A stretch of DNA of 64,000 nucleotides from Streptomyces sp. NBC_01351 (GTDB taxonomy: Bacteria > Actinomycetota > Actinomycetes > Streptomycetales > Streptomycetaceae), in assembly GCF_036237315.1 (NCBI RefSeq), contig NZ_CP108356.1:7879501-7943500 (forward strand), given 5' to 3'. The notes beneath the pieces are model-generated. The model worked only from the letters and a program-made list of their open reading frames with translations, did no database searches and was not told the DNA's origin. Positions 47,364-56,612 of this stretch are shown here, in pieces. How positions within the stretch are numbered: position 1 is the stretch's first letter; each line of letters starts with the position of its first letter. A program made the position numbers and the translations under genes.

Positions 47364-47642
47364 GTGACCGCTGTGGTAGTCCAGATCCAGGACGAGGACG
47401 AGGACGAGGCCCAGTGGATCGTCAGCTGTCTGGTCGCCCTGCAGCTGTTCGACAGGGGGGACACCCGGTTGCGTCTGGAGATGTACCTCTGGCACTGCGT
47501 CTCGCTCGTCACGGAGCACCCTGTGAGACTCGACGGGCCGCTCGTCTGCCGGGGCGGATGGCTCGTCGGGCGGTCATCGGGGGCACCTGGTGTGTGCGGG
47601 GACGATGCGCTCCTGACCTGCACGAACAGCTACGGCACATGA
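47364..47642 (+). CDS. Possible small protein of unknown function
   Basis: 92 codons from a GTG at 47364 preceded by GAGGAGG, which is the best argument for it. It begins with VTAVVVQIQDEDEDEAQWIV, and has a predicted helix (CLVALQLFDRG). No family is recognised and the C-terminal half looks random. It may be a remnant, since it lies among duplications. Confidence 0.35.
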   Translation: MTAVVVQIQDEDEDEAQWIVSCLVALQLFDRGDTRLRLEMYLWHCVSLVTEHPVRLDGPLVCRGGWLVGRSSGAPGVCGDDALLTCTNSYGT

Positions 47643-47859
47643 CCAGTCGCCGAACCGTTCCGCCATTTTCGGGAAACCCTCGTCCTGCCGCGCTGCCTTC
47701 AGCTGCACTGTCAGTGGCTACGGGCAGCGTCCACCCCGCATGGATTCGGTCACTTCAATCCGTGTCGCGGAGCCGGCTGATCGGGCGTGTGGCCCCGTCG
47801 CGCGCGTCCTGAGCGGATCGGTTGATGATGGGAGTACGGGCGAACGCGCGGAGCTGATC

Positions 47860-49128
47860 ATGACGGGTTGGCGTGTCAGGGACTACACCCAGGACGATCT
47901 CGAAGCGGTGATCCGAGTAGACGCGGAGAGCGGCACGGCCGAGGAGCCACCGCTCTTTCCGCTCTCGGACGCCGTGGCCGCCCTCCAGGCCCTCCATCCG
48001 GCGGTGGTGGCCACGGCGGACGAGGTGGTGGTCGGCGCCGCGGTGAGCAGGGTGGAGGGTGACAGGGCGTGGATCCTGCGCATCTGCATGGCGCCCGCCT
48101 GGCGGCACCAGGGCCTGGGCAGCGACCTGATCACAGCCCTGGAGCACCGGTTGTTCGCCGGGGGCGTCCGTACGGTGCACGCGGTCCTGCCCGACGGCGA
48201 GACCGGCGCCGCCGCCTTGGACAACTGCGGCTTCGGAGCCCGCCCGGGCCTGGTCTTCTTCGAGAAGCGCGGGCAGGTGACGCCGCAGGCGGTCGGCATG
48301 CTCTCCTCGCTCGGAGCGGAGCTGCCGCCCGGGGGCCTGTGGCAGAAGGTCGCGGGCATGCAGAGGGAGAAGCAGCTCATCGAGCGGCGCCTGGTCCTGC
48401 CGCTGGCCCACCCGGGACTGGCCGCCCAGCACGGGGTGGAGCCGCCGCGGGCGGTGATGCTGTTCGGGCCGCCCGGGACCGGGAAGAGCACGTTCGCGCA
48501 CGCGATCGCCAGCCGCCTCGGCTGGCCCTTCCTCGAACTGTTCCCCGCCCGGCTGGCCGCCGAGTACGGGCTGGCGAGCGGGCTGAGCCGGCGCTTCGAC
48601 GAGATCGCCCAGCTCGACCACGTACTGGTCTTCATCGACGAGGTCGAGGAGATCGCCGGGACGCGCAGCGGCGCGGACGCGACCGCGGTCGGTGTCGTCA
48701 ACGAACTGCTCAAGGCGATCGTCCGGTTCCGGAGCCAGGACGGCCGGCTGCTCGTCTGCGCCACGAACAACGTGACCACCCTCGACTCCGCGTTCCTTCG
48801 GCACGGCCGTTTCGACTACGTGCTGCCGATCGGCCCTCCCGACCACCGGGCCAGGACCGCGCTGTGGGAGAGCTACCTGGTCCGAGCGGGTGCGGAGGCC
48901 GACAGCGCGGCGCTGGCGTCCGCCAGCGAGGGGTTCACTCCCGCCGACATCGCCCACGTGGCGCGCACCGTGTCGCAGGTCCAGTTCGAGCGTACCTTCG
49001 ACACCGGAACCCGGACCCGCCCCACCACCGACGACTACCTGGCCACCATCGGCGACACCAAACCCACGGTCAGCGCCGCGATGGCCCAGGAGTTCGCCCA
49101 GCAGACCGAGACGTGCGCCCGTATCTAG
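47860..49128 (+). CDS. GNAT acetyltransferase fused to an AAA+ ATPase
   Basis: 422 residues from the ATG at 47860 (GGAG seven bases before); the open frame before it has no family match. Residues ~1-140 are a GNAT domain with the acetyl-CoA loop MAPAWRHQGLGSDLI and LDNCGFGARPGLVFFEK. Residues ~185-420 are an AAA+ domain of the FtsH/proteasomal-ATPase class: Walker A GPPGTGKST, Walker B LVFIDEVEEI, sensor 1 VCATNNVTTLD and the arginine-rich RHGRFDYVLPIGPP. An N-terminal acetyltransferase on a single AAA+ module suggests ATP-driven remodelling of a target that is also acetylated. The gene is convergent with a winged-helix gene. Confidence 0.85.
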   Translation: MTGWRVRDYTQDDLEAVIRVDAESGTAEEPPLFPLSDAVAALQALHPAVVATADEVVVGAAVSRVEGDRAWILRICMAPAWRHQGLGSDLITALEHRLFAGGVRTVHAVLPDGETGAAALDNCGFGARPGLVFFEKRGQVTPQAVGMLSSLGAELPPGGLWQKVAGMQREKQLIERRLVLPLAHPGLAAQHGVEPPRAVMLFGPPGTGKSTFAHAIASRLGWPFLELFPARLAAEYGLASGLSRRFDEIAQLDHVLVFIDEVEEIAGTRSGADATAVGVVNELLKAIVRFRSQDGRLLVCATNNVTTLDSAFLRHGRFDYVLPIGPPDHRARTALWESYLVRAGAEADSAALASASEGFTPADIAHVARTVSQVQFERTFDTGTRTRPTTDDYLATIGDTKPTVSAAMAQEFAQQTETCARI

Positions 49129-49398
49129 GCCGCGCTCTTCCTCCTCGGCCTCCATGCGCCGGATTCCCTCGTGCGTGAGGGTGACCATCGCGGGGGTGTT
49201 GCCCGGTTCCCAGTCGACGGTGATCAGGCCTTCGCCCGCCAGGTAGGTGCAGGCGGCGGCCAGGTCCTGTTCCGGTACGTGGAGGTCGCGTCGCAGCTGT
49301 GCTCCGGTGATGCCGAGGAGGCGGTTGCCTTCGACGGCTTCGTACAAGACCCGGAGCACCTGGTCGCGGTAGGTCTTGCGTTCGCGCAGTGTGGCCAT
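49129..49398 (-). CDS. Winged-helix DNA-binding protein, C-terminus uncertain
   Basis: From the ATG at 49398 the first ~85 residues are a clear winged-helix domain: RDQVLRVLYEAVEGNRLLG, then LHVPEQDLAAACTYLAGEGL and ITVDWEPGN, ending EGIRRMEAEEEER. The frame does not stop there but runs on antisense to the GNAT-AAA+ gene as far as 47755, where the composition looks like a shadow. A one-base shift at the end of the domain would meet TAG, so a normal stop was probably lost or shifted. It is probably a small regulator. Confidence 0.65.
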
Positions 49399-49443
49399 GA
49401 CCGCGTCCTTTCGTGTGCAGGGTGGGCTTCGGGGCCGGGGCTC

Positions 49444-49634
49444 TCAGGTCTCGTCGGAGTGGGCGCCAGCGCCGACGGGGGTCCTGCTGGCGGCCAGCCA
49501 GGGGCGGGCGGGGCCGGCGGGTGTTGCCGTGTCCACGGTGAGGTGGAGGCGGGTGTCGCCGTCGAGGCCGGGATAACTGCGCTGTTCCGGCCCGGCGAAG
49601 CAGTGGCGAAGCGCCTCCGCTACCGCTCGGGCGT
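49444..49634 (-). pseudogene. Truncated 3' end of an unknown gene
   Basis: The minus strand reads YARAVAEALRHCFAGPEQRS, then YPGLDGDTRLHLTV and a normal stop at 49444. The upstream part is missing because the duplicated methyltransferase segment starts exactly at 49635. It shares direction with the winged-helix gene 45 bases downstream and may have been its operon partner. The family is not recognised. Confidence 0.5.
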
Positions 49635-50308
49635 ACTCGCCCGACGTACCGCCACCCGCCCCGAGAACCTCGCCACGCTCCTGCGCTACCTCACGATGCT
49701 CGACGTCGTGGCCGAGGACGCCGAAGACGCCGAGGAAGAGGAAAGCTTCCGCCTCACCCAGCTCGGCGCCCTGCTCCGCGCGGACTCCCCGGACACGATG
49801 CGCCCGCTGGCCCTGATGTACGCGGGCCCCTTCTACCGGTCCTTCGCCGCCCTCGACCACACCGTACGGACCGGACAGCCGGCCTTCGACCACCTCTTCG
49901 GCGAGAACCACTTCGACCACTTCGCACGCGACCCCGAACTCGCCGACCTCTTCGACCGTTCCATGGCCGCCAGTTCGCGCATGTTCCAACCGCTCCCCGC
50001 CCACCCCGTGATCACCACCGCGGCCCGCGCGATGCCCGCCCACGCCGACCTGCTCGTCATCGAACGGCTGCTGCCCGCCGACGGTTCCCCCTCGCTGGCC
50101 ACGGCCTTGGACCTCCACATGATGTGCAACGTCGGCGGTCGTGAACGCCGCGGCGAGCACTACGCCCGACTGCTCGCCGACGCCGGACTGGAGCTGCTCG
50201 ACCACACCCCCCTCCCCCTGGAGGCGTACGTCCTGCACGCCCGCAAGGCCCGGTAGGCGAGGCCCGCCGGGTGGTGGGCGGCCCCCTCTGCAGGGCCGTT
50301 GCCTGTCG
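49635..50308 (+). pseudogene. Partial copy of the O-methyltransferase with the SAM-binding region deleted
   Basis: Matches 1991-2950 with about 99% identity through the coding part and extends ~50 bases past the stop. It lacks codons for the first ~290 residues, and 285 bases (95 codons) are gone in frame, removing VDVAGGNGELL and ILHDWDD. The deletion ends coincide with GCCCGCGC at 2379-2386 and 2664-2671 in the full gene, so slippage or recombination between these 8-base repeats explains it. The frame is still open to the stop at 50256, but a methyltransferase without its SAM site cannot work. Confidence 0.85.
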
Positions 50309-50504
50309 GCCGCTCCTTCGCGAAGTGGAAACCGGGGACACGGGAGACACCGTATCGATCGAACTCCTCGGCGTCAGTGGAGAGGTGTACTTCGACACCA
50401 TCGAACGGGTCGAGGCCCGACCGGGAACGAGGTTGGGGCTTGCCGGGGCCGAGGCCCCGTCTGCAGCCGTCGGCGGTCGGGCCGGCCGACGGCGTCCGCG
50501 TCGG

Positions 50505-51977
50505 TCACCGGGTGGGGAAGCTGCCGGTGTACACGTCCGTACGGTTCTGTGGTGCGTCAAAGTTGGTCTCGGTGAGCACCGCCCGCACTCCCTTCCCGTC
50601 TGCGACCAGGCCTTGGTAGTCGCCGAGGAAGTAGCCCCCGGCGAACGGCGCCTGCAGCCAGTCGGAGACCCGTGAGATCCGTCGTTCGGTCCGGAGCTCC
50701 GGGTTTCCGTGCCGCAGTGTGACCAGCTGATAGGCGGTTGGCAGGGTGGTGGTGTTGCCCGGCTTGAGGAAGCGCAGGTCGTAGTAGGTGAGTGAGACCG
50801 TGCCCCGCTCGTCGACCGCGATCGACGGGGAGAAGGCCGGCACGTCCTCAGGGCTGATCAGCTCCGGGGTGCCCCAGGTGCGTCCGCCGTCGGTGGAGCG
50901 CACGAGCTGCACGGAGTCGAACCTGCCGCCGGAGAAGTCCGAGCCCTCGTAGGCCATGTACAGCGTGCCTGACTTGGGGTCGACGGCCGGGCTGGGAAGG
51001 GTGGCCGCGGCGCGCAGCAGTTTGGTGGGGTCGTTCGGGTGGACCTCCGGTACGGAGGTGTCGCGGGCCACGGTGGACGGGGCGCTCCAGGTTTCTCCGG
51101 CGTCGGTAGAGGTGACCACCTCGTAGTGGGCTGCGGTGACCGTGCTCAGGTCGTCGGAGTAGGTGATCCGGTCGAAGAAGTCGTACAGGGTGCCGGTGCG
51201 CCGGTCTACGACGATCACATGGCCGATGGTCTGGGTGTTGGGCACGGCGCCGGTGTCGACGAACCGCCGGGCCTCGCTCCAGGTGCGGCCGCCGTCGCGG
51301 GTGAGCGAGATGTAGCCGGGACCGTCGAGGGAGCTGGGGCCGGGCGGGTCGTTGTCGAGGCGGTTCCAGACCTGGTAGGCGGTGCCTTCGCGGATCGGGT
51401 CGGCGGTGAGCGAGGGCTTGTCGTTGAAGAACGGCTGCTCGTCGACGTGGGTGGTGGTGAGGTTCTGCCAGGTGCGGCCGCCGTCGTGGGACGTGGCGGC
51501 CAGGAGGGCGCTGCGGGTGCTCTTCGTGAAGTCGACTCCTTCCCCGCTCGCGTAGACGGTGCCGTCCGGGCCGGTGCTCACCCAGGGGTCGGAGGCCCGT
51601 TCGTAGTCGGCGCCGCCGGGGGCGCACAGACTGAACGGCAGCGTGCTCCGGTGGAAGGTGCGGCCGTCGGTGGTCCAGGAGGCCACCAGACCGCGGGCGG
51701 CGCCGTCGTTCCAGCGGTCCTGCTGGTAGACGGTGACCACGCGCTTGGGGTCGCGCGGATCGACGGACAGGTACGGCTCGACCTCGGTGCCCGGGTAGAC
51801 GACGCTGTCGGGGGACCTCGCGCCGATGGTGCAGTCCGCGTACGGGTCTCCGTGGGACACCTTGACCAGTGGTGTGCCGTCGGGGTTCCGGTCTGCTGCG
51901 GCAGGGGTCGTGCCGGTGACCGTGACGAGCAGGAGCGCGGCGGTGGTGACGGCGGTCAGGGGCAGAAAGACGCGCAT
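50505..51977 (-). CDS. Secreted BNR-repeat (sialidase-fold) protein
   Basis: 490 residues from the ATG at 51977 with GGAGGAG nine bases before it. Signal peptide to TPAAADRN (~28). The body is a six-bladed sialidase-type propeller with at least four Asp-box motifs: SHDGGRTWQ, TRDGGRTWSE, STDAGETWSA and STDGGRTWG. The catalytic arginine triad and Tyr/Glu pair of true sialidases cannot be confirmed by eye, so an exo-sialidase call would be too strong. It is exported and probably binds or cuts glycans. Upstream, 51978-52534 has no supported gene apart from one hairpin. Confidence 0.8.
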   Translation of the reverse strand: MRVFLPLTAVTTAALLLVTVTGTTPAAADRNPDGTPLVKVSHGDPYADCTIGARSPDSVVYPGTEVEPYLSVDPRDPKRVVTVYQQDRWNDGAARGLVASWTTDGRTFHRSTLPFSLCAPGGADYERASDPWVSTGPDGTVYASGEGVDFTKSTRSALLAATSHDGGRTWQNLTTTHVDEQPFFNDKPSLTADPIREGTAYQVWNRLDNDPPGPSSLDGPGYISLTRDGGRTWSEARRFVDTGAVPNTQTIGHVIVVDRRTGTLYDFFDRITYSDDLSTVTAAHYEVVTSTDAGETWSAPSTVARDTSVPEVHPNDPTKLLRAAATLPSPAVDPKSGTLYMAYEGSDFSGGRFDSVQLVRSTDGGRTWGTPELISPEDVPAFSPSIAVDERGTVSLTYYDLRFLKPGNTTTLPTAYQLVTLRHGNPELRTERRISRVSDWLQAPFAGGYFLGDYQGLVADGKGVRAVLTETNFDAPQNRTDVYTGSFPTR

Positions 51978-52358
51978 GCGGGATCTCCTCCGGGCCTGTC
52001 GGCCGGGGCACGGGACCGCCGTCATCGGGGCGGCCTGGGGCGCGGAGGCGTACCGGAACGCGAGGGTGGGGCGACTCCGCTTGGTCCTTTTCGGCGTTGC
52101 AGCCGATGCCCTTGATGGGCCGAACGACGGAGGCGCCCCCGGGGTCGTCGAGGAGCACGGCGGAGCCGACCGGCGGGTGCACCGTGCCGGTCGGCTCCTT
52201 GGTCGTGCTGTTACGGCGCGCTCTCGTAGGTCCCCGGAGAGGGCCGCGGGCCGCGTGCCGGTTGGCGAAGGAAATGCGAACGAACTCGTCGGTCACTGTA
52301 TGACGACATGGACGAGGCCATTCAGGACGGCGGCGAGCGCGGTGTTCAGGACGGCGTG

Positions 52359-52399
52359 GACCGTCTCGAAGCGGTGACGGTCTTGGCTTCGAGACGGTC
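52359..52399 (-). terminator. Perfect inverted repeat downstream of a small secreted-protein gene
   Basis: Arms GACCGTCTCGAAGC (52359-52372) and GCTTCGAGACGGTC (52386-52399), 14 of 14 complementary, loop 13 bases. It is placed to end the minus-strand transcript of 52535-52741; no U-tract. Confidence 0.5.
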
Positions 52400-52534
52400 G
52401 GCGTCCACCATCGAGTGCCGCGGTGTCGGGACGGGCGCGGGCGATCTACCCAACGGTGGACCGGGGGCCGTCACCCCATTCGCACCGCGCCGGGTGCACC
52501 GGCCGGACTGGTTGCCCAGGCGTGCGCCGACCGG

Positions 52535-52741
52535 TCAAGTGATCTCCGGCTTGGTCCCGTCAGGCAGCGCGCAGTAGTAGCTGGCGTAGGGGCGTGCAAC
52601 GACCTGTCCGCCGGCGGCCGTGCAGTCGTCTCTGGAGATGTTCGGAGACGAGGCGGCCCCGGCGCTGACAGCGCCGACGGCGCTCACGCCGGCAAGGGTT
52701 GCCGCGGCCAGGGCGAGGCCCAGGATTCTTCGCATGCGCAT
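52535..52741 (-). CDS. Small secreted protein with two cysteines
   Basis: 68 residues; GGAGGAAGTC directly before the ATG. MRMRRILGLALAAATLAGV is a signal peptide, cleaved near SAGAAS. The mature ~38 residues have two Cys (DDCTAAGGQVV and YYCALPDG), likely one disulfide, with the pattern C-x2-GG-x9-YC. A cognate on the plus strand at 54379-54585 has the same length and layout (ECKQGGG and NYCKGG). The function is unknown. Confidence 0.75.
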   Translation of the reverse strand: MRMRRILGLALAAATLAGVSAVGAVSAGAASSPNISRDDCTAAGGQVVARPYASYYCALPDGTKPEIT

Positions 52742-53096
52742 GACTTCCTCCTCCTCTCAGGCGCCTTCGTTCGGCCTTCGGGAAGGACAAGTCTCAGGAC
52801 GACGGCGCCCTCTTACTCAGCATGGGCGCTCCGCATGAGGCCCGCGAGGCGAGGCTGGGCGCCGTGCCCGGGTGGGCACTGCCCGGCCCCGGAGAGGTAT
52901 GACGTCACCGGCCGCGACGGGCCGCATCGGTACGCTGCGTGCGCGTCGGTAGAAGCGGGGCGACGTCGATTTCCTTGGCGTCGAGACCGCCCACCGGGGC
53001 CGCGTTGTGTCCGGGCAGGCCGGGGGTTGGGGAGAAGACGGGCCGGCCGTACCTGCCTCCGGCCGGTGCCGGCGGGCGGCTGCCGACCAAGGTCCT

Positions 53097-53372
53097 CTAA
53101 CGCGGTTCGCCGGCCGCGGCCCGGCAGGCAGCGGTCGCGGCGCCGCCCGCCACTCCGGCCTCGGTCAGCCCGGTCACACAACTCTGCAGGTCTCCGACCA
53201 CGCCACGGCTGCAGGCCGCTGTGACGGAGTCGGAAGCGGTGGCACCGGCCAGTTCGGCCATCTGTGTGCAGGCGGGGATGTCCGCCCGGGCCGCGGGAGC
53301 GGCGAGGACCGCACCGCCGAGGGTGAGGGTCAGGCCGGTGAGGGCACCGGCGATACGGGTCGACGTGCGCAT
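53097..53372 (-). CDS. Small secreted protein, Cys-containing, Ala-rich
   Basis: 91 residues from the ATG at 53372. MRTSTRIAGALTGLTLTLGG is a signal peptide with cleavage near APAARAD. The mature part has four Cys (PACTQM, AACSRG, QSCVTG, AACRAA), enough for two disulfides, in a helical, Ala-rich body. No family is recognised. With the two 68-residue genes it makes a small group of exported peptides within 2 kb. Confidence 0.65.
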   Translation of the reverse strand: MRTSTRIAGALTGLTLTLGGAVLAAPAARADIPACTQMAELAGATASDSVTAACSRGVVGDLQSCVTGLTEAGVAGGAATAACRAAAGEPR

Positions 53373-53639
53373 GGGACGCACCTGCCTTCCGGGTTGGTCG
53401 CGCGGTCCTGGTTCCGGCGGGCCGGATCCACGCGGTAAGGCCGCCTGGCTACGCTCGGTGAGCGGTGCCCCGGCCAGCGGGCCCACAAGCTGACGGCACG
53501 CTTCTGCGTCGCTTCCATTGAGCCGCGCCGGGACATGGTCGCCAGGCCGGAGGAGAGGGTCGCGGACCGGATGGGACGCACTCGGACCTCCACTCGCGGG
53601 CCCCTCACTCCAGCGTCGCATCCTCTCTCCCGCCCGTCC

Positions 53640-54300
<661 letters not shown>

Positions 54301-54378
54301 CCCAACATGACGTGCCACCCACATGGGTGAGAAGCTGACTAGTGCCCCAATCGAGGCAATCCGTGAAAGGGGAACTAA

Positions 54379-54585
54379 ATGCGCATTCGACGAATCCTAG
54401 CCGCCGTCATTGCCACGGTGGCCCTCGCCGGACTCGGCCTCACAGGCGCCGCCACCGCCACCGCACAGGGTGCCCCATCCGTAGTCACCCCTTCTGAGTG
54501 CAAGCAGGGCGGCGGAACGCCCGCGATCAATGAGGCGGGCAACTACTGCAAGGGCGGTACGTACGACGGGGAGCAAGTCGACTAA
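54379..54585 (+). CDS. Small secreted protein with two cysteines (second copy of family)
   Basis: 68 residues; AAAGGGGA precedes the ATG. MRIRRILAAVIATVALAGLG is a signal peptide, cleavage near ATAQGA. The mature peptide has ECKQGGGTP and NYCKGGTYDG; the pattern C-x2-GGG-x10-YC is that of 52535-52741, though sequences differ otherwise. A terminator follows 12 bases after the stop. The function is unknown; an exported peptide is well supported. Confidence 0.75.
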   Translation: MRIRRILAAVIATVALAGLGLTGAATATAQGAPSVVTPSECKQGGGTPAINEAGNYCKGGTYDGEQVD

Positions 54586-54596
54586 ATCCCACAAGG

Positions 54597-54623
54597 CGCC
54601 CCGCAGCCACGCGCCGCGGGGCG
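54597..54623 (+). terminator. Hairpin terminator after the small secreted gene
   Basis: Eight-base arms CGCCCCGC and GCGGGGCG with an 11-base loop, 12 bases after the stop. Confidence 0.65.
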
Positions 54624-54867
54624 TTCCCGCGCGTGAAAAGCCGGGAGAGTCGCATGGACTGTGCCGACCCGTTGGGCACGCCAGGTCCGAGTCGGCCCGG
54701 AAGCACGAGGCGGGCGGGAGCTCCCGAATGCGGTCGCGCGCGAGCGCAGCGAGCCGCCGAGCCGGAGTTCGGCCGGGTGCAGCTTTCGGTGTCGGCATAC
54801 GTTCGCCTGCGACGGGATTGCCGGGGGACACCGCGTGGTGAACCTCGCGCACGGCGTGGCCCGCGGT

Positions 54868-55003
54868 CCGGCGTCCGCGCAGGGCGATCAGGACGACCAC
54901 GGCGATGACGAGGAGCAGCAGGGAAAGGGAGGTTGCGACCTCTGTGGTGTCCTCGAGGAGGAAGACCTGCAGGCGGAGTGTCTGGGTGACGCCGGGGAGG
55001 TTC
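54868..55003 (-). pseudogene. C-terminal fragment of a membrane transporter, probably an ABC permease
   Basis: The minus strand reads VTQTLRLQVFLLEDTTEVAT, then SLSLLLLVIAVVVLIALR, a pattern typical of the last helix of ABC permeases of the molybdate/thiamine type. It is cut on its 5' side by the MHS promoter segment at 55004. No start or other helices are present. Confidence 0.4.
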
Positions 55004-55137
55004 GTGTCGGCGGTGTGGTGGTTGGCCACACAACGGGGTGCGCGATTGTGATGCTCCGGCACATACGCCGCCTGACCTGCGGGCTCCTACGGTGTGGCGA
55101 CACGGAACGTCTCCGCGATCACCTGGAAGTGGTGCAC

Positions 55138-56529
55138 ATGGTCTCCCCAGCAACGGCTGCGCCGGCACGATCGGGCATCGGGCGCATCATCGGCGCCAGC
55201 CTCATCGGCACCACCGTCGAGTGGTACGACTTCTTCCTCTACGGCTCCGCCGCCGCGCTCGTCTTCAACAAGCTGTTCTTCCCCAGCAGCGAACCGCTCG
55301 TCGGCACCCTCCTCGCCTTCCTCACCTACGCCATAGGCTTCGCGGCCCGCCCGCTCGGCGGCGTGGTCTTCGGCCACTACGGCGACAAGATCGGCCGCAA
55401 GAAGCTGCTCGTCCTCAGCCTCGTCATGATGGGCGGCGCCACCTTCGCCATGGGCCTGCTGCCCACCCACGCCAGCATCGGCGTGGGCGCCCCGATCCTG
55501 CTGACCGTGCTCCGCCTGATCCAGGGCTTCGCGCTCGGCGGCGAATGGGGCGGTGCCGTCCTGATCGTCTCCGAGCACGGCGACGACAAGAACCGCGGCT
55601 TCTGGGCCTCTTGGCCCCAGGCCGGCGCCCCCGGCGGCAACCTGCTCGCCACCGGCGTCCTCGCGCTGCTGGCCGCCGTCCAGTCCGACGAGGCCTTCCT
55701 CGCCTGGGGCTGGCGCATTCCCTTCCTGCTCTCCGGGGTCCTCGTCGTGATCGGCCTGTGGATCCGGGTATCGGTCTCCGAATCGCCCCTCTTCCTCGAA
55801 GCGCAGGCCAAGGCCGCCGAGCAGGCCGCCGCGGGCGTCAAGGAGAAGCTCCCGGTGGCCGAGGTGTTCCGGACGAACTGGCGGGGAGTCCTCACCGCGA
55901 TCGGCACCCGTCTCGGCGAGAACGTCTCGTACTACATCCTCACCGCCTTCCTCCTCGTCTACGTCACCGCCCACCTCGGACTGTCCAAGAGCGACGGCCT
56001 GAACGCCGTCCTCATCGGCTCCGCCGTCCACTTCGTCACCATCCCGGCCTGGGGAGCCCTCTCCGACCGCATCGGCCGCCGCCCCGTCACCCTGATCGGC
56101 TCGATCGGCATGACCGGCTGGGCGTTCGCGTTCTTCGCGATGCTGGACACGAAGTCGTTCCCCGCGATAGCCGCGGCCGTCACCATCGGACTCCTGTTCC
56201 ACGGAGCCATGTATGGCCCGCAGGCGGCCTTCATCTCCGAGATGTTCGACACCAGCGTGCGCTATTCCGGCGCCTCGATGGGCTCCCAGCTCGCCTCCAT
56301 CGTCGGCGGCGCCCTCGCCCCGATCATCGCGGTCGAACTCCTCAAGGAGTACGACGCCTCCCTGCCCATCTCGATCTACCTGGCGGCCGCGGTCGTCATC
56401 ACCACCCTGACCGTCCTCGTGGCCAAGGAGACCCGCGGGCGCAGCCTGTCCCAGGACCACGCCCCGGCCGGCGCCGCGCTCCCCGGAAGCCGACGGCCCG
56501 ATCAGCAGACGGCCTCCACGTCCGGGTGA
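55138..56529 (+). CDS. MFS transporter, metabolite:H+ symporter (MHS) family
   Basis: 463 residues from the ATG at 55138 (GGAAG nine bases before). Twelve helices of the MHS group: the start GTTVEWYDFFLYG, RPLGGVVFGHYGDKIGRKK (loop 2-3 signature), IQGFALGGEWGGAVL and LSDRIGRRPVTL are all diagnostic. Relatives carry shikimate, proline betaine, citrate or 2-oxoglutarate with protons; the substrate here is unknown. It has no operon partner. Its promoter and first 31 codons are duplicated at 46.7-46.9 kb. Confidence 0.93.
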   Translation: MVSPATAAPARSGIGRIIGASLIGTTVEWYDFFLYGSAAALVFNKLFFPSSEPLVGTLLAFLTYAIGFAARPLGGVVFGHYGDKIGRKKLLVLSLVMMGGATFAMGLLPTHASIGVGAPILLTVLRLIQGFALGGEWGGAVLIVSEHGDDKNRGFWASWPQAGAPGGNLLATGVLALLAAVQSDEAFLAWGWRIPFLLSGVLVVIGLWIRVSVSESPLFLEAQAKAAEQAAAGVKEKLPVAEVFRTNWRGVLTAIGTRLGENVSYYILTAFLLVYVTAHLGLSKSDGLNAVLIGSAVHFVTIPAWGALSDRIGRRPVTLIGSIGMTGWAFAFFAMLDTKSFPAIAAAVTIGLLFHGAMYGPQAAFISEMFDTSVRYSGASMGSQLASIVGGALAPIIAVELLKEYDASLPISIYLAAAVVITTLTVLVAKETRGRSLSQDHAPAGAALPGSRRPDQQTASTSG

Positions 56530-56612
56530 GCCGCCCGCCCCCGTACCGGCCCGGTCGGGGCGATACGGGGGCGGGCCGTGCCGTTCAGCACCGGGCGTGC
56601 TCCGGCCATCGG

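Noticed and set aside
50271..50504. Frame with IELLGVSGEVYFDTIERVE after the methyltransferase copy
   Set aside because: Looks partly protein-like but has no start signal or family; may be a short remnant only.
50505..51977. Exo-alpha-sialidase
   Set aside because: Asp boxes support the fold only; the catalytic Arg triad could not be confirmed.
52308..52577. Small plus-strand frame before the secreted-peptide gene
   Set aside because: No ribosome site or family match, and a strong hairpin lies inside it.
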